A stretch of DNA of 64,000 bases from Bacillus sp. BHET2 (GCF_005938125.1 NZ_VCQN01000001.1:620001-684000), one strand, 5' to 3'; shown: positions 7,491 through 16,024, counted from the first letter of the stretch. The notes: generated from the letters alone by a model not told the origin. Program-made: numbers and translations.

Positions 7491-8114
7491 TTAGTAAATG
7501 CAGCTGTTCAGCATACCTTGAAGTGCGGATTTCTCTGAAGATTGGAGGCTTAAGCCCCACTTGTACTTCGTGCTGATCCACCATTTCGAGTAACCGCAGG
7601 CAGCGCCGGAGCGTGTCGGTTGCCATGTGGATGGATCCTGGTCACCTTTGGAACGGTTGGAGCTTGCGCTGACGGCGATCAATTGCGGGCCGTCAAGATC
7701 GTTAGCGAAGTCTTCACGCTTTTGTGTGGTCCAGCTACTGGCACCGGAGCGCCACGCTTCAGCAAGCGGAACAACGTGGTCGATATCAAGGTCGGAGGGA
7801 TCGGTGAAAGTGACTCCATCATAGTAACTGTACCAATCGCCGGAGGCCACTGGGCAGCTGCCGGTATAGCTATCGGCGTCACGCTGTAAGACGAGCTGGC
7901 GGGTGTCACATCCGTTACCCTGACCGATCCAGTGGGGAAATTTGTCCCTGGAGTAGCCGGACATGGAGCCTTCTGTTTTCACAGTCAGCGCGTTCAACTG
8001 AGATTGGGCCGTGGACTTGGACGGTGTGCCGGGCGGGAACGCTAAGGCAGACGGCAGGAATAAAGCGAACGAGAGAAGTAGGGCAACAACAAACAACATT
8101 GATTTCTTTAGCAT
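7491..8114 (-). CDS. secreted HNH-family nuclease
   Basis: 207 residues with a Sec signal peptide (M-L-K-K-S, hydrophobic core, cleavage near A-L-A-F). The mature part carries the DUF1524/GmrSD-like HNH signature: D-I-D-H-V-V-P-L-A-E-A-W supplies the catalytic His, and N-D-L-D-G-P-Q-L with S-N-R-S-K-G-D follows as in secreted actinobacterial and Bacillus nucleases. Two Cys pairs may form disulfides. It probably degrades extracellular DNA or RNA for nutrients or competition. No immunity gene is adjacent, which argues against a toxin role. Confidence 0.85.
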   Translation of the reverse strand: MLKKSMLFVVALLLSFALFLPSALAFPPGTPSKSTAQSQLNALTVKTEGSMSGYSRDKFPHWIGQGNGCDTRQLVLQRDADSYTGSCPVASGDWYSYYDGVTFTDPSDLDIDHVVPLAEAWRSGASSWTTQKREDFANDLDGPQLIAVSASSNRSKGDQDPSTWQPTRSGAACGYSKWWISTKYKWGLSLQSSEKSALQGMLNSCIY

Positions 8115-8468
8115 GAAATGGCCTCCTGTATGTACTTTTTTTATATCAACATTTCATTCCTGAGAGAATGGCATGTTAATAGTAAAACAATGTAGTAAGG
8201 GATTGAATATGAGGACTGGGCATTAGCTAACTTCGCTTCTACTTGTCATGATAGTGGATGGAATAACATTCTAACAAGTTAAAATTTTGTAAATGGTCAC
8301 ACTTTACAAACGTTGAAACTTTGTTCCTGTTTCTTTGTAATCATCTAGTCGCCAAGGTTAAGCAAAATAGTGAGTCGTTGCACCTAGATGGGAGGGGCTA
8401 TCACAACAGCACCAATTATTGGTAATATAATCGTTAGATAGACAAATAAGAGAATTGGAGGACAAATC
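8115..8468. other. intergenic stretch between divergent genes
   Basis: This gap separates the divergent nuclease and acetyltransferase genes and should carry both promoters. It is AT-rich. I see no gene, repeat or strong hairpin in it. Confidence 0.4.
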
Positions 8469-8975
8469 ATGATCCATATCCATAAAGGAAACCCAAGTCA
8501 CGTGCAAGGGATAAAGAAAGTCTGTTCCGACGGGTACTGGGCAACGTATGGGGATATCTATACGAAAGAATATATTGAGAGAGTGATAAAAGAGTTTTAT
8601 AACCATGAACGCATACTGGAGGAAGTGACAACATCGGACTGGCATTGGGGAGGGTATGTTGTTGCAATGGAAAACGATGAAGTCATTGGCGCTGGTGGAG
8701 GAGGGATGATCGGCGACTCAGATGGAGAAATCTTTGTCTTATATCTGGATCCAACTAGACGCAATGAAGGAATAGGCACTTTATTGTTAGACGTGATCAC
8801 TCAACAACAGAAAGAAGAATTCAAAGCCAGTAAGCAGTGGGTGTCTGTGCAACAAGAGAACCAGAAAGGGATTCCTTTTTACGAAGCGAGAGGATTTGTG
8901 TATGAACACGAGCAGCCTGTTTATGGGAATGAAGGTGGGGATTATCGATCGTTGAGGTATTCCCGTATCATTTGA
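8469..8975 (+). CDS. GNAT N-acetyltransferase
   Basis: 168 residues, normal GNAT length. The acetyl-CoA binding loop is R-R-N-E-G-I-G-T-L-L-L (about residues 97-107), after the beta strand I-F-V-L-Y-L-D-P; Y-E-A-R-G-F-V-Y ends the fold. The substrate amine is unknown. The start has GGAGGACAAATC upstream. It stands alone, convergent with csbD. Confidence 0.85.
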   Translation: MIHIHKGNPSHVQGIKKVCSDGYWATYGDIYTKEYIERVIKEFYNHERILEEVTTSDWHWGGYVVAMENDEVIGAGGGGMIGDSDGEIFVLYLDPTRRNEGIGTLLLDVITQQQKEEFKASKQWVSVQQENQKGIPFYEARGFVYEHEQPVYGNEGGDYRSLRYSRII

Positions 8976-8989
8976 TGCTGCTTCTTCTT

Positions 8990-9029
8990 TAACCAAAAAG
9001 GAAGCACGGGGGCCGTCCCTGTGCTTCCT
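8990..9029 (-). terminator. terminator for csbD, REP-like
   Basis: AGGAAGCACAGGG and CCCGTGCTTCC are inverted arms; on the minus strand TTTTTGG follows. The loop GACGGCC resembles the dispersed GGGAC repeats. Confidence 0.75.
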
Positions 9030-9085
9030 GATTCATGGGCAATGGAGCTTAAATCCAGTGAGCAGTGGCAGCTACCTGATTGCAG

Positions 9086-9268
9086 TTACCAACTCTTTTT
9101 AAAAGATTCCTTCACATCGCCAACCTTTTCTTGAATCTTCCCCTTATCCTTGTCGCGTTCGCCTTCCGCAATTTTAGAATCGTCGTTTGTAAGTTTGCCT
9201 AATCCTTTCTTCAAATCTCCCTTTGTCTGATTTCGCTTTCCTTTTACTTGATCATGATTTTCTTGCAT
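9086..9268 (-). CDS. csbD: CsbD family stress protein
   Basis: 60 residues, very hydrophilic, with the CsbD pattern: D-Q-V-K-G-K-R-N-Q-T-K-G, then K-G-L-G-K-L-T-N-D-D, and D-K-D-K-G-K-I-Q-E-K-V-G-D. CsbD proteins belong to the general stress regulon of Bacillus; the molecular role is unknown. A GAGGTAG ribosome site precedes ATG, and a sigma-B-like promoter lies about 45-70 bases upstream. Confidence 0.9.
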   Translation of the reverse strand: MQENHDQVKGKRNQTKGDLKKGLGKLTNDDSKIAEGERDKDKGKIQEKVGDVKESFKKSW

Positions 9269-9310
9269 TTTTCACTACCTCATTTCTATAATTTGATGAC
9301 TTATTATTCT

Positions 9311-9336
9311 TTATCCAAATGGAATAAAAAATAAAC
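9311..9336 (-). promoter_or_regulatory. candidate sigma-B promoter of csbD
   Basis: Read on the minus strand: GTTTAT, a 14-base spacer, GGATAA. This is close to the sigma-B consensus GTTTAA / GGGTAT with normal spacing, and the gene is a known sigma-B target family. Confidence 0.65.
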
Positions 9337-9461
9337 AAAAAGGTAGTCGAAAGGAAATGGGAATTTATGCTAATCGAGTAACAAGAAAGAAATATCAGGT
9401 GGGATTTTTATACCAACGCTGGCTAGGAATGCGTGGGGATGGTTCTGCTGCTTCCTAAAAA

Positions 9462-9497
9462 AAAAAAGGAATGCTATTCACGCCAAGCATTCCTTTT
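9462..9497. terminator. bidirectional terminator
   Basis: AAAAAAGGAATGC and GCATTCCTTTTTTT frame a 12-base loop. It overlaps the last codons of the minus-strand channel gene. A fragment of the GGGGACGG repeat (GGGGATGGTTCTGCTGCTTC) abuts it at 9436-9455. Confidence 0.8.
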
Positions 9498-9824
9498 TTT
9501 CTTTTCCGGTTTCTGTATCATGGCATACGCAACATATCCGATCAATCCAATAAATACCCCGTTACCACTGAAAATGTAAATGATGGTGAATACCTTTCCA
9601 AATGTGGTTTGAGGTTCGAAACTTGGATGTCCAATGGTACTGAGTGTTACCACACAAAAATAAAGAGCGTCTATTACTGACAAGCCCTCCTGCATCACAT
9701 AGAATGTGGTGCCTGATACTAACAAGATTAATACCATTGCAAAAAGTACTTGGAAATTCTTTAGTTTAAACGCTTGCCATAACGCTTTCACCAAGCGTTT
9801 CAACGCGAGAAAAAATGAAATCAT
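9474..9824 (-). CDS. two-TM ion channel with altered selectivity filter
   Basis: 116 residues: a hydrophobic helix (about 28-47), a pore loop, and a second helix (about 80-103), the layout of a minimal K+ channel subunit that would work as a tetramer. The pore reads T-L-S-T-I-G-H-P-S-F-E-P where T-V-G-Y-G-D is expected: Thr and first Gly are kept, Tyr is His, the second Gly is Pro. P-Q-T-T-F-G-K-V-F after the filter matches the Bacillus ion channel family. There is no RCK domain. Conduction and ion choice may differ from normal channels. The ribosome site AAAGGAG is 12 bases from ATG. Confidence 0.8.
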   Translation of the reverse strand: MISFFLALKRLVKALWQAFKLKNFQVLFAMVLILLVSGTTFYVMQEGLSVIDALYFCVVTLSTIGHPSFEPQTTFGKVFTIIYIFSGNGVFIGLIGYVAYAMIQKPEKKKRNAWRE

Positions 9825-9939
9825 TTCTGTATGCTGCTCCTTTGTTGATCATAGATTATGATTTTCTATACCTGATAGCATAACAGATTGAGCAACATGA
9901 TGAGAAGAACGAAAGGGAAACCCCTTGATCTGGTCTTGA

Positions 9940-9990
9940 AAAGAACCACGGTGCCTGTCCCCACGGTTCTATCCCCATGGTTCTAAATTC
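9940..9990. repeat. GTGCCTGTCCCC-type dispersed hairpin
   Basis: AGAACCACGGTGCCTGTCCCC is followed by CACGGTTCT and CCATGGTTCT, partly self-complementary. It belongs with the GGTACCTGTCCCC hairpin at 7132 and the GGTACCTGTCTCC at 32329. Confidence 0.55.
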
Positions 9991-10104
9991 ACACACCTCT
10001 AGAATGAGGTTTTTATATATTAGCTGTTGAATATTTCATGAATGTAAGTTTAACTTATATTATACATAATATGGAATTGAGAGAGTAATAGGGGGAAAGG
10101 ATTT

Positions 10105-10749
10105 ATGGATAAAATTAAAAATGAAGGTATTGGTATGAAAAATATACTCATATTCATGACGATCTTATTTGCAACGGTGTTCTTGCTTATGGCTTGCAGT
10201 GGAGCAGCAAAACAGAACGGAAGTCATGATGACCCTGAAGTGGAAAGTGTAGAAAACGATGAGTCCGCGCCAGACGGAGCTGAAACGGATGGTTCCTTTG
10301 ATTCAGTAAGTATGGAAGACACGTCCTCAAATGATGAGGGGATTAGTACAGAAGACAGCCTTTCTGGATACACTTCAGAGAAAATTGAATACGCTCGCGT
10401 CTGGTTACAGGTGAACGGAAATAAAGACGTGGAAAAACTGAGCGTTCTCCACATTTCAGCCGGTGAGCAGCTGAATCCTTATGATGACGACAGTGTCGGT
10501 TATCCAGAAGATGTTATTGTGTTAACCGGCAACGCCATGGCTGATGGGGTTATCACATATAGCAGCAATGGGGACGGCACGATTAATGTGTATGATGTTC
10601 CATCCCATTGGCCAAGTAGTCAACAGTTAGAGAAGTCTATGGAGGATTATACGAAAGCGATTGTTGAAGGTACGGAGCAGGTTTCGGTTGGTAATGGGGA
10701 AGATGATGAGGTGATTCGTTTAATCGGAAAGATCAACAGTCCGAGTTAA
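10105..10749 (+). CDS. putative lipoprotein, acidic linker
   Basis: 214 residues. A basic start and hydrophobic core lead to the lipobox L-M-A-C, so the mature protein should be lipid-anchored outside the membrane. Residues 40-90 are an Asp/Glu/Ser-rich low-complexity linker; the rest is a small folded domain (Y-A-R-V-W-L-Q-V-N-G, then V-I-V-L-T-G-N-A). ATG 10105 has GGGGGAAAGGA before it; ATG 10135 would shorten the N-terminal region and is also possible. Single gene with its own terminator. No function is recognised. Confidence 0.7.
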   Translation: MDKIKNEGIGMKNILIFMTILFATVFLLMACSGAAKQNGSHDDPEVESVENDESAPDGAETDGSFDSVSMEDTSSNDEGISTEDSLSGYTSEKIEYARVWLQVNGNKDVEKLSVLHISAGEQLNPYDDDSVGYPEDVIVLTGNAMADGVITYSSNGDGTINVYDVPSHWPSSQQLEKSMEDYTKAIVEGTEQVSVGNGEDDEVIRLIGKINSPS

Positions 10750-10830
10750 GACTCCCGCCTGAATCATTCCGAAAGAAGAGATGTTATGAGATAATGAAGC
10801 GTAGTGTATGAAATTAAACAAATCCTTAGT

Positions 10831-10881
10831 AAAGCAGATTTGTCCCTAAACACGTTTATCCAGGGGCAAATCCGCTTTTTT
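10831..10881 (+). terminator. rho-independent terminator
   Basis: AAAGCAGATTTGTCCC and GGGGCAAATCCGCTTTTTT form a long stem with a T run. It ends the lipoprotein gene and faces the convergent YIEGIA operon. Confidence 0.85.
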
Positions 10882-10913
10882 GTTTGGGAGAATATAGTCC
10901 CTATGATGCTCCT

Positions 10914-11120
10914 TTATACTCGAATGACCAAATAATCACCGTTTGTCATCTGTACCACATCCGCCTTCATTCCTTTTGCTATATCGACGGTCATTTGTTT
11001 TAACTCCTCTATATTGTCACTGTATAAAAGTAGTGGTCCCCCGTTAATAACCCTGCTCCGGTCTGAAGTTAGATAGGCCAATATCTGATAAGACGGTTTC
11101 ATTGAATCTTCCCTGCTCAC
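10914..11120 (-). CDS. small partner protein of YIEGIA
   Basis: 68 residues, soluble, with a ferredoxin-like beta-alpha-beta pattern (I-L-A-Y-L-T-S-D, E-E-L-K-Q-M-T-V-D-I-A-K-G-M, D-Y-L-V-I-R-V). It starts with GTG only 6 bases past the YIEGIA stop, with AAAGGGTGA as ribosome site, so the two are coupled. In Bacillus genomes a protein of this size sits beside YIEGIA and, as I recall, is annotated as a capping complex subunit for it. The role is not known in detail. Confidence 0.7.
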   Translation of the reverse strand: MSREDSMKPSYQILAYLTSDRSRVINGGPLLLYSDNIEELKQMTVDIAKGMKADVVQMTNGDYLVIRV

Positions 11121-11126
11121 AGCGTC

Positions 11127-12044
11127 TCACCCTTTCAAGTTGGTTTTCATCACAGCATGAGATTTTTTCGTACTTTCTAGTAATGGACACTTTTTGACGG
11201 CTTCAATGAAGGCATCTATGTCTCGCTTTACAGGTACAATGGTAATCATGACTTTGCCATCCACATAGTCCTTTCTTGTGAACTGATACCGTTTGACACC
11301 CAATGCTCGGCATGCTTCGAACAAGGCGGCCTGCCGCTGACCGAAGTTATCCAGGTTGATTCTGAAATGATTTTCTTTCGGATAAATGACGACAGCCATT
11401 CCTTCTTCTGTAAACAGCTTTTCGGCGTTGTCCGTTCCGAGGAGGTTGCTGACATACATGTCATCAACATATAGGGATGACTGTTTGACTTCTACCTTTC
11501 CTTCCTTTACCTCTGCGATATCTCCGATCGTCTTGCCTTTTGTGAATCGTTGTAAATAATAAAGCAGCAAGAAACCGGCCAACGCTCCCCCTGCTATACA
11601 TACCAACAGGTTATTAAGACCAAACGCATTATGGAGAAGGGAGATGGTGAGAGAGGTGACAAGTGCGACGATAAATGCAAGATAGTTTCTTGCTTCGAAC
11701 GTTTTGGCAATCCCGTCAATGTAGGCCTTTCCCCGATAGGTGAATTCCGTTTCCTCCAGGTCACTCAGACTTTCCTTTTCCATCTTTCGGACGTCTCTAA
11801 ATTGCTGGAGGGCCAATGTCAGGAACGTCACGGCCACGAAGTTCTTGCTCAGTAAAGCAGGAATCGCCACTGCGCCAAGTGACGCTGCTACAAATCCTGT
11901 GATGATTTGAATAAAATAGCCATTCGGGTAGCTTGGATACTGCCTATAATCTTCTTTGATAGTCATGATTCTCGCCAATGTTCCAATGATGATAGCACTT
12001 GTGATCGTCAATAGTTCGTTTGATGTTAAATCAGTTGGTTCCAT
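11127..12044 (-). CDS. YIEGIA family membrane protein
   Basis: 305 residues. The N-terminal half is membrane-embedded (segments near 9-25, 41-65, 117-137, 143-163) and the C-terminal half is cytosolic and mixed alpha/beta. The family motif appears as Y-I-D-G-I-A just before F-E-A-R-N-Y-L-A-F, with Asp for the usual Glu. The family is typical of spore-forming Firmicutes; its biochemical role is unknown to me. GAGGTGG precedes ATG. It forms an operon with the 68-residue partner downstream. Confidence 0.85.
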   Translation of the reverse strand: MEPTDLTSNELLTITSAIIIGTLARIMTIKEDYRQYPSYPNGYFIQIITGFVAASLGAVAIPALLSKNFVAVTFLTLALQQFRDVRKMEKESLSDLEETEFTYRGKAYIDGIAKTFEARNYLAFIVALVTSLTISLLHNAFGLNNLLVCIAGGALAGFLLLYYLQRFTKGKTIGDIAEVKEGKVEVKQSSLYVDDMYVSNLLGTDNAEKLFTEEGMAVVIYPKENHFRINLDNFGQRQAALFEACRALGVKRYQFTRKDYVDGKVMITIVPVKRDIDAFIEAVKKCPLLESTKKSHAVMKTNLKG

Positions 12045-12281
12045 GGAGTCGCCCCACCTCTTTTAATGAAGGAATAATTTGGATTAGTATAAGGGTAAAG
12101 CTCAGGAATTATGCAGTGTTATCTTTATTAGATGAATGAGATGATCATACAACCTGTGTTTCTTTGGGAAGAACCATTCAAGCGCTTCTGGTTTTTTGTC
12201 GAACGATGTGGGATAAGGAAAGGATTTCCTAAAAGAATGTCGAAGAATTAGAGTAGACGTTTTTCTTAAAGGAGATCTTGT

Positions 12282-13523
12282 ATGTTAGAGACTGTCCATC
12301 ATTTAATTCTGCATGTGGTATTTATTCTATTTACGATTCTTCTTTTTCAAATGGTTACGAGTGATTCGGACAGCGGAACAAGAGGGTTTACCTTTACGTT
12401 TTTCATCATGAACCTTGCTGTTATCGTATTCACCATGATCTTCCCCGTTGTTTACTCAAGCGGATATGTGTACGATTTCAAGGTGATTCCCATCATCCTT
12501 GCCTTTCTCTATGGTGGGAAGAGAGTGGGATTTAGTACGTTCTTCGCTATGCTCGTCATCGGTTTGTTTACGGACCATGTATGGATTTTGTTGCTTATGA
12601 ATTATGCGATATATGGTGTAGTGCTGATCCCTTTATCTAAATGGTACGGGAGGTTAACCTGGAAGAACAAAATGCTCTTGATTTCGGTTTTTTATTTGTT
12701 TATCCCGGTTACAAGATCCCTTTATTTACTCCAGCACAATGAAACAGAGCAGCTCCCGTTTGTGGCAAGCTCCACCTTGATCATATGGATCACACTGATT
12801 CTGGCCATTTATTTGATTGAAAATAGACTGGAACAAGTCAGGATGAAAAAAGAGCTTATGAAGGCTGAAAAGTTTAATGTCGTAAGCGAGTTAGCAGCCT
12901 CCGTCGCACACGAAATCCGAAATCCTATGACGACCGTCAGAGGGTTCATGCAGCTTCTGCAGAGAGAAACGTTAACAGATGAACAAAAGAGCTTTATCGA
13001 CATATCCATAAAAGAATTGGACCACGCACAAGACGTCATCAATCAATACCTTTCCCTTGCCAAGCCCCAGACGGAGGAGTACGAGGTGTTCAGTTTGACC
13101 GAGACCATGAATGAATCTGTTGGTGTCATGTCTACTTATGCCGTTATGAACAGCATTGATATGAAGAAAAACATTGAAAAAGATTTGATGATCAAAGGGA
13201 TGAAGATTGAGGTGAAGCAAGTATTGCTCAATCTACTGAAGAATGCCATCGAAGCGGTACAAGAAAATGGAGAAATCACGGTTGGTGCCAGTCGTCATAA
13301 AGATCGACAGGTGATGATCACCATTCAAGATAATGGAGCCGGGATGCCTCCGGAACAACTTAAAGTATTGGGCAGGCCCTATTATTCGACCAAGGAAAAA
13401 GGGACGGGACTTGGATTGACAGTAAGTTATCAAATTGTCAAACGGATGAAGGGTGAAATTCAGGTGGAAAGTGAGGTGGGAGAGGGGACTACGTTTAGGA
13501 TTTTTTTGCCCTTAGGTATTTAA
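12282..13523 (+). CDS. five-TM sensor histidine kinase, KinB-like (copy 1)
   Basis: 413 residues. Five or six TM segments fill residues 1-185 (5TM-5TMR_LYT type, with the conserved Y-D-F-K-V-I-P and Y-G-G-K-R-V-G). The cytosolic part has a dimerisation domain with phospho-acceptor His210 in A-H-E-I-R-N-P-M-T-T-V-R-G-F, then HATPase motifs N-L-L-K-N-A-I-E, D-N-G-A-G-M and G-T-G-L-G-L. This is the domain order of sporulation kinase KinB, which feeds the Spo0F phosphorelay. No response regulator is adjacent, as expected for a phosphorelay kinase. AAAGGAGATC precedes ATG. Confidence 0.9.
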   Translation: MLETVHHLILHVVFILFTILLFQMVTSDSDSGTRGFTFTFFIMNLAVIVFTMIFPVVYSSGYVYDFKVIPIILAFLYGGKRVGFSTFFAMLVIGLFTDHVWILLLMNYAIYGVVLIPLSKWYGRLTWKNKMLLISVFYLFIPVTRSLYLLQHNETEQLPFVASSTLIIWITLILAIYLIENRLEQVRMKKELMKAEKFNVVSELAASVAHEIRNPMTTVRGFMQLLQRETLTDEQKSFIDISIKELDHAQDVINQYLSLAKPQTEEYEVFSLTETMNESVGVMSTYAVMNSIDMKKNIEKDLMIKGMKIEVKQVLLNLLKNAIEAVQENGEITVGASRHKDRQVMITIQDNGAGMPPEQLKVLGRPYYSTKEKGTGLGLTVSYQIVKRMKGEIQVESEVGEGTTFRIFLPLGI

Positions 13524-13558
13524 AAACAGCTTAATCAATAATCAGGGGGGATCTATTC

Positions 13559-13801
13559 ATGGTAGAGACTACTAAGCAGAAAGATGGAAAGACAATACTG
13601 TTAATCATTAGTTGGCTAGCGGCATTTTTTCCTTATCTATTTAGTCCAATTGTATTTGGACCCATTGCGTTTTTTCTAGGGTTGGTGCTAAAAAGAGATT
13701 ATGAAGTGGGGAATCAAGGAAAGATCATTATGATCTTCGGAGTCGTGAATACAATAGGTGGAATTCTATTAGCTAATTGGGTAGTAAGCAATATATTGTA
13801 G
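13559..13801 (+). CDS. small membrane protein, DUF4190-like
   Basis: 80 residues with a polar start and two or three hydrophobic segments (about 13-40 and 55-78). G-P-I-A-F-F-L-G-L-V-L-K-R-D between them resembles small Bacillus membrane proteins in which the segments flank a glycine-rich turn. AGGGGGGATC precedes ATG. It may be cotranscribed with the kinase 35 bases upstream. Function unknown. Confidence 0.65.
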   Translation: MVETTKQKDGKTILLIISWLAAFFPYLFSPIVFGPIAFFLGLVLKRDYEVGNQGKIIMIFGVVNTIGGILLANWVVSNIL

Positions 13802-13908
13802 AATAAGAATAATAGTGGGTTGTTCCAGGTAATGGGTACCAACAGAGGGAAACTTACTTCGATACTATTTACTCAATTGTTCGTAAGTAATTTATGAGGG
13901 GGCACATT

Positions 13909-14385
13909 ATGAAAAAGATTTTCTTTTTGCTAATCGCAGCATCTTTTCTTCTAATAGGGTATAGCGACATTAGCAAGGGAGACAGTTTAGTGACATATGA
14001 TCACAACCAACTCGCAAGTGATTTAGAAAAAGAAGGGATTGAACCGAAATTACCGACAGAGTTTCCGGTAGCTATTACAAACTATGAGATAGTGAAACCT
14101 CCGCACGAATCAGCTAGACACGAGATAGGACTAACAGGTGAAAGCGGGGAAGTATTTACTTTGGTTATCCATTCAGCACCAGTTACTTACGATGGGAAAT
14201 TGGATAATCAAGAAAAAATAGAGATAAACGGAAATGAAGGTTTCTATGCTGTAAATGATGTGACTGGTCCATCTGTACATTGGACAGATGACGATTATCA
14301 TTATATTTTAGAATATCAAACGATTGGTTTAGAAACAGAAGTTAACAAAGAAACAATGATGGCAATAGCGAAATCGTATGAATAG
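13909..14385 (+). CDS. exported protein with damaged lipobox
   Basis: 158 residues from ATG 13909, which has TGAGGGGGC before it. The N terminus is a lipoprotein-type signal (M-K-K-I-F-F-L-L-I-A-A-S-F-L-L-I-G) but the residue that should be the lipidated Cys is Tyr (TAT; Cys would be TGT). The mature part is a soluble beta-rich domain with no known family. Without the Cys it should be released, or stay tethered by the uncleaved signal. It lies in a run of small envelope genes. Confidence 0.65.
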   Translation: MKKIFFLLIAASFLLIGYSDISKGDSLVTYDHNQLASDLEKEGIEPKLPTEFPVAITNYEIVKPPHESARHEIGLTGESGEVFTLVIHSAPVTYDGKLDNQEKIEINGNEGFYAVNDVTGPSVHWTDDDYHYILEYQTIGLETEVNKETMMAIAKSYE

Positions 14386-14510
14386 AGTGTTGGAAGGAGA
14401 AGTGCAGGATTGTAGTTGTTGAAGATTGGTAGAAAAAGGACCCTGGAGACAAGTTCCATGTAAAAAAACGGAAATGAGGTCTACTAGTAAATAACAGGGA
14501 GAGTGCCCAG

Positions 14511-15038
14511 ATGTTCAACCATTTTAAATTTGAAACGATTTATCGTGAGAGGGATGTTTCCACACCTCTAGTCGTCATGATGTGTGGTGTGGCTGGTGCC
14601 GGTAAAACGACATTCTCTCAGAAGTTAGAGAAGAACGGATTTGTCCGTCTTTCCATTGATGAAGAAATCTGGGCGACTCATGGTCGGTATGGCATTGATT
14701 TCCCTTTGGAGAAGATGGAGGAATATAAGAAAGAGGCAGAAAGCAAATTGCGCAATGATTTATTAAGGCTCATCCAAGATAAACAACAGGTGGTCATCGA
14801 CTTCAGTTTCTGGGACCGAGCAAGAAGAGACGACTATAAACAACTTATCGAAACGTACGGAGGTAAATGGAAACTGATTTATTTAAAGGTTAAGCCCGAT
14901 GATTTACGTGAACGTCTTCAAATTAGGAACCAACGTTTTGATGCTAATGCGTTCCCGATTACAGAAGAAGTGTTAACTTCCTATCTGAAAGGTTTTCAAA
15001 TTCCTGAGGGGGAAGGGGAAATGGTGATTGAGAACTAG
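14511..15038 (+). CDS. P-loop kinase of the AAA_33 / zeta-like group
   Basis: 175 residues, cytosolic. Walker A is G-V-A-G-A-G-K-T-T (about 26-34), S-I-D-E-E-I follows as in small-molecule kinases, V-V-I-D-F-S-F-W-D-R is the Walker B strand, and R-E-R-L-Q-I-R-N-Q-R supplies lid arginines. It probably phosphorylates a small molecule or sugar; the substrate is not readable. There is no antitoxin beside it, so a zeta-toxin role is unlikely. GGGAGAGTG lies before ATG. Confidence 0.8.
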   Translation: MFNHFKFETIYRERDVSTPLVVMMCGVAGAGKTTFSQKLEKNGFVRLSIDEEIWATHGRYGIDFPLEKMEEYKKEAESKLRNDLLRLIQDKQQVVIDFSFWDRARRDDYKQLIETYGGKWKLIYLKVKPDDLRERLQIRNQRFDANAFPITEEVLTSYLKGFQIPEGEGEMVIEN

Positions 15039-15098
15039 ACTTTTCACGTTTAGGGGAGGGGTTCCTTGTTCCTAAATGAAGCTTGAGATTGTGTAGAC

Positions 15099-15133
15099 AA
15101 ATGAGAGGAAGCCAGCATGTCTTCCCCTCATTT
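15099..15133. terminator. bidirectional terminator hairpin
   Basis: AAATGAGAGGAAG and CTTCCCCTCATTT pair around a short loop between two convergent genes; on the minus strand TTTGTCT follows. Confidence 0.75.
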
Positions 15134-15142
15134 GCCGATACC

Positions 15143-15769
15143 TTAATCCGTCATATACTCATTCACCAGCTCATAACATCGATCTTTCGTCGACTCATAT
15201 AAAGAAATGTACCACGCCACATTTTCGAATGTACCGCCTTCATACTTGAGCCTTTCTTTCTCTGCTTTTCCCTCTTTCTGTTCGATCCATTTCACTTGTT
15301 GCGTCTTTAACTCTTCCATGACATCTGGAGACAGTTCTTGTTTCAGCAGTGCGTAAATCTCATTTAAGGCATCGTCATACTTTTCATATGACACACCATA
15401 ATAATCTTTCATTGCGTTGGTGACACCTTTATCTGAATCCTTTTTATAAGGCATAGCATCCATTTCTTTTTGGACGTTGTCCAGTTTTTCGAGGAACTCT
15501 GTTTTTCTTCCTTCTATTTTTGTGACTGAATGAACCTGCTCCGGACTTTCCTGGCTACTATTTTCAATAGATGCTTCATTGGATTGATTATTCTCCTTGT
15601 CTTCTGATGCCGAAGTACTTTCCGCAGCTGTGTCATCTGTACTTGCTGCAATCGTATCGGATTCAGAGTGATTAGCGGCATCCTCTTCAGGTGATTGACT
15701 ACAGGCTGACATTCCGACGAATAACATCGCGGATAAGGTTGTGACGATGAACATGTTCCTTTTCTTCAT
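15143..15769 (-). CDS. DUF1311 (LprI-like) lipoprotein
   Basis: 208 residues. Signal with lipobox S-A-C near residue 23, then a Ser/Glu/Asp/Asn-rich linker to about residue 90, then a helical DUF1311 domain: Y-D-D-A-L-N-E-I-Y, L-K-T-Q-Q-V-K-W-I-E-Q-K and G-T-F-E-N-V-A-W-Y. In mycobacteria LprI inhibits lysozyme; in Bacillus the role is not proven. TTGGAGCTG precedes ATG. Single gene convergent with the P-loop kinase. Confidence 0.85.
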   Translation of the reverse strand: MKKRNMFIVTTLSAMLFVGMSACSQSPEEDAANHSESDTIAASTDDTAAESTSASEDKENNQSNEASIENSSQESPEQVHSVTKIEGRKTEFLEKLDNVQKEMDAMPYKKDSDKGVTNAMKDYYGVSYEKYDDALNEIYALLKQELSPDVMEELKTQQVKWIEQKEGKAEKERLKYEGGTFENVAWYISLYESTKDRCYELVNEYMTD

Positions 15770-16024
15770 TCTTACAGCTCCAATCTCTTGTTAAAAATAC
15801 AGTACTTGGATTATTTTAACATAACCAAATATATCCTTCTAACTTGTTTAGATCCGGGTTAACTTCGAGGTAGAAACAGCTTTCGATGATGGGGCACTTG
15901 CCCTGGTGTTTTTTTGCTATCTTAGTGAATCACAAACTGGTAAAATTAGGTGTATTAAACGAGAGAAAGATTCAGAGAATCAAATAATATCAGGGCTTGC
16001 CCAACGGCTCACTGGAGGTACTGG

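Noticed and set aside
7620..7889. Plus-strand frames over the secreted nuclease
   Set aside because: They are antisense shadows of the HNH gene with unnatural composition.
7491..8114. Interbacterial toxin
   Set aside because: The gene has an ordinary Sec signal and no immunity gene or delivery domain; a secreted nutritional nuclease is simpler.
14511..15038. Zeta toxin of a toxin-antitoxin pair
   Set aside because: The P-loop fold fits, but no epsilon-type antitoxin or small partner gene is adjacent.
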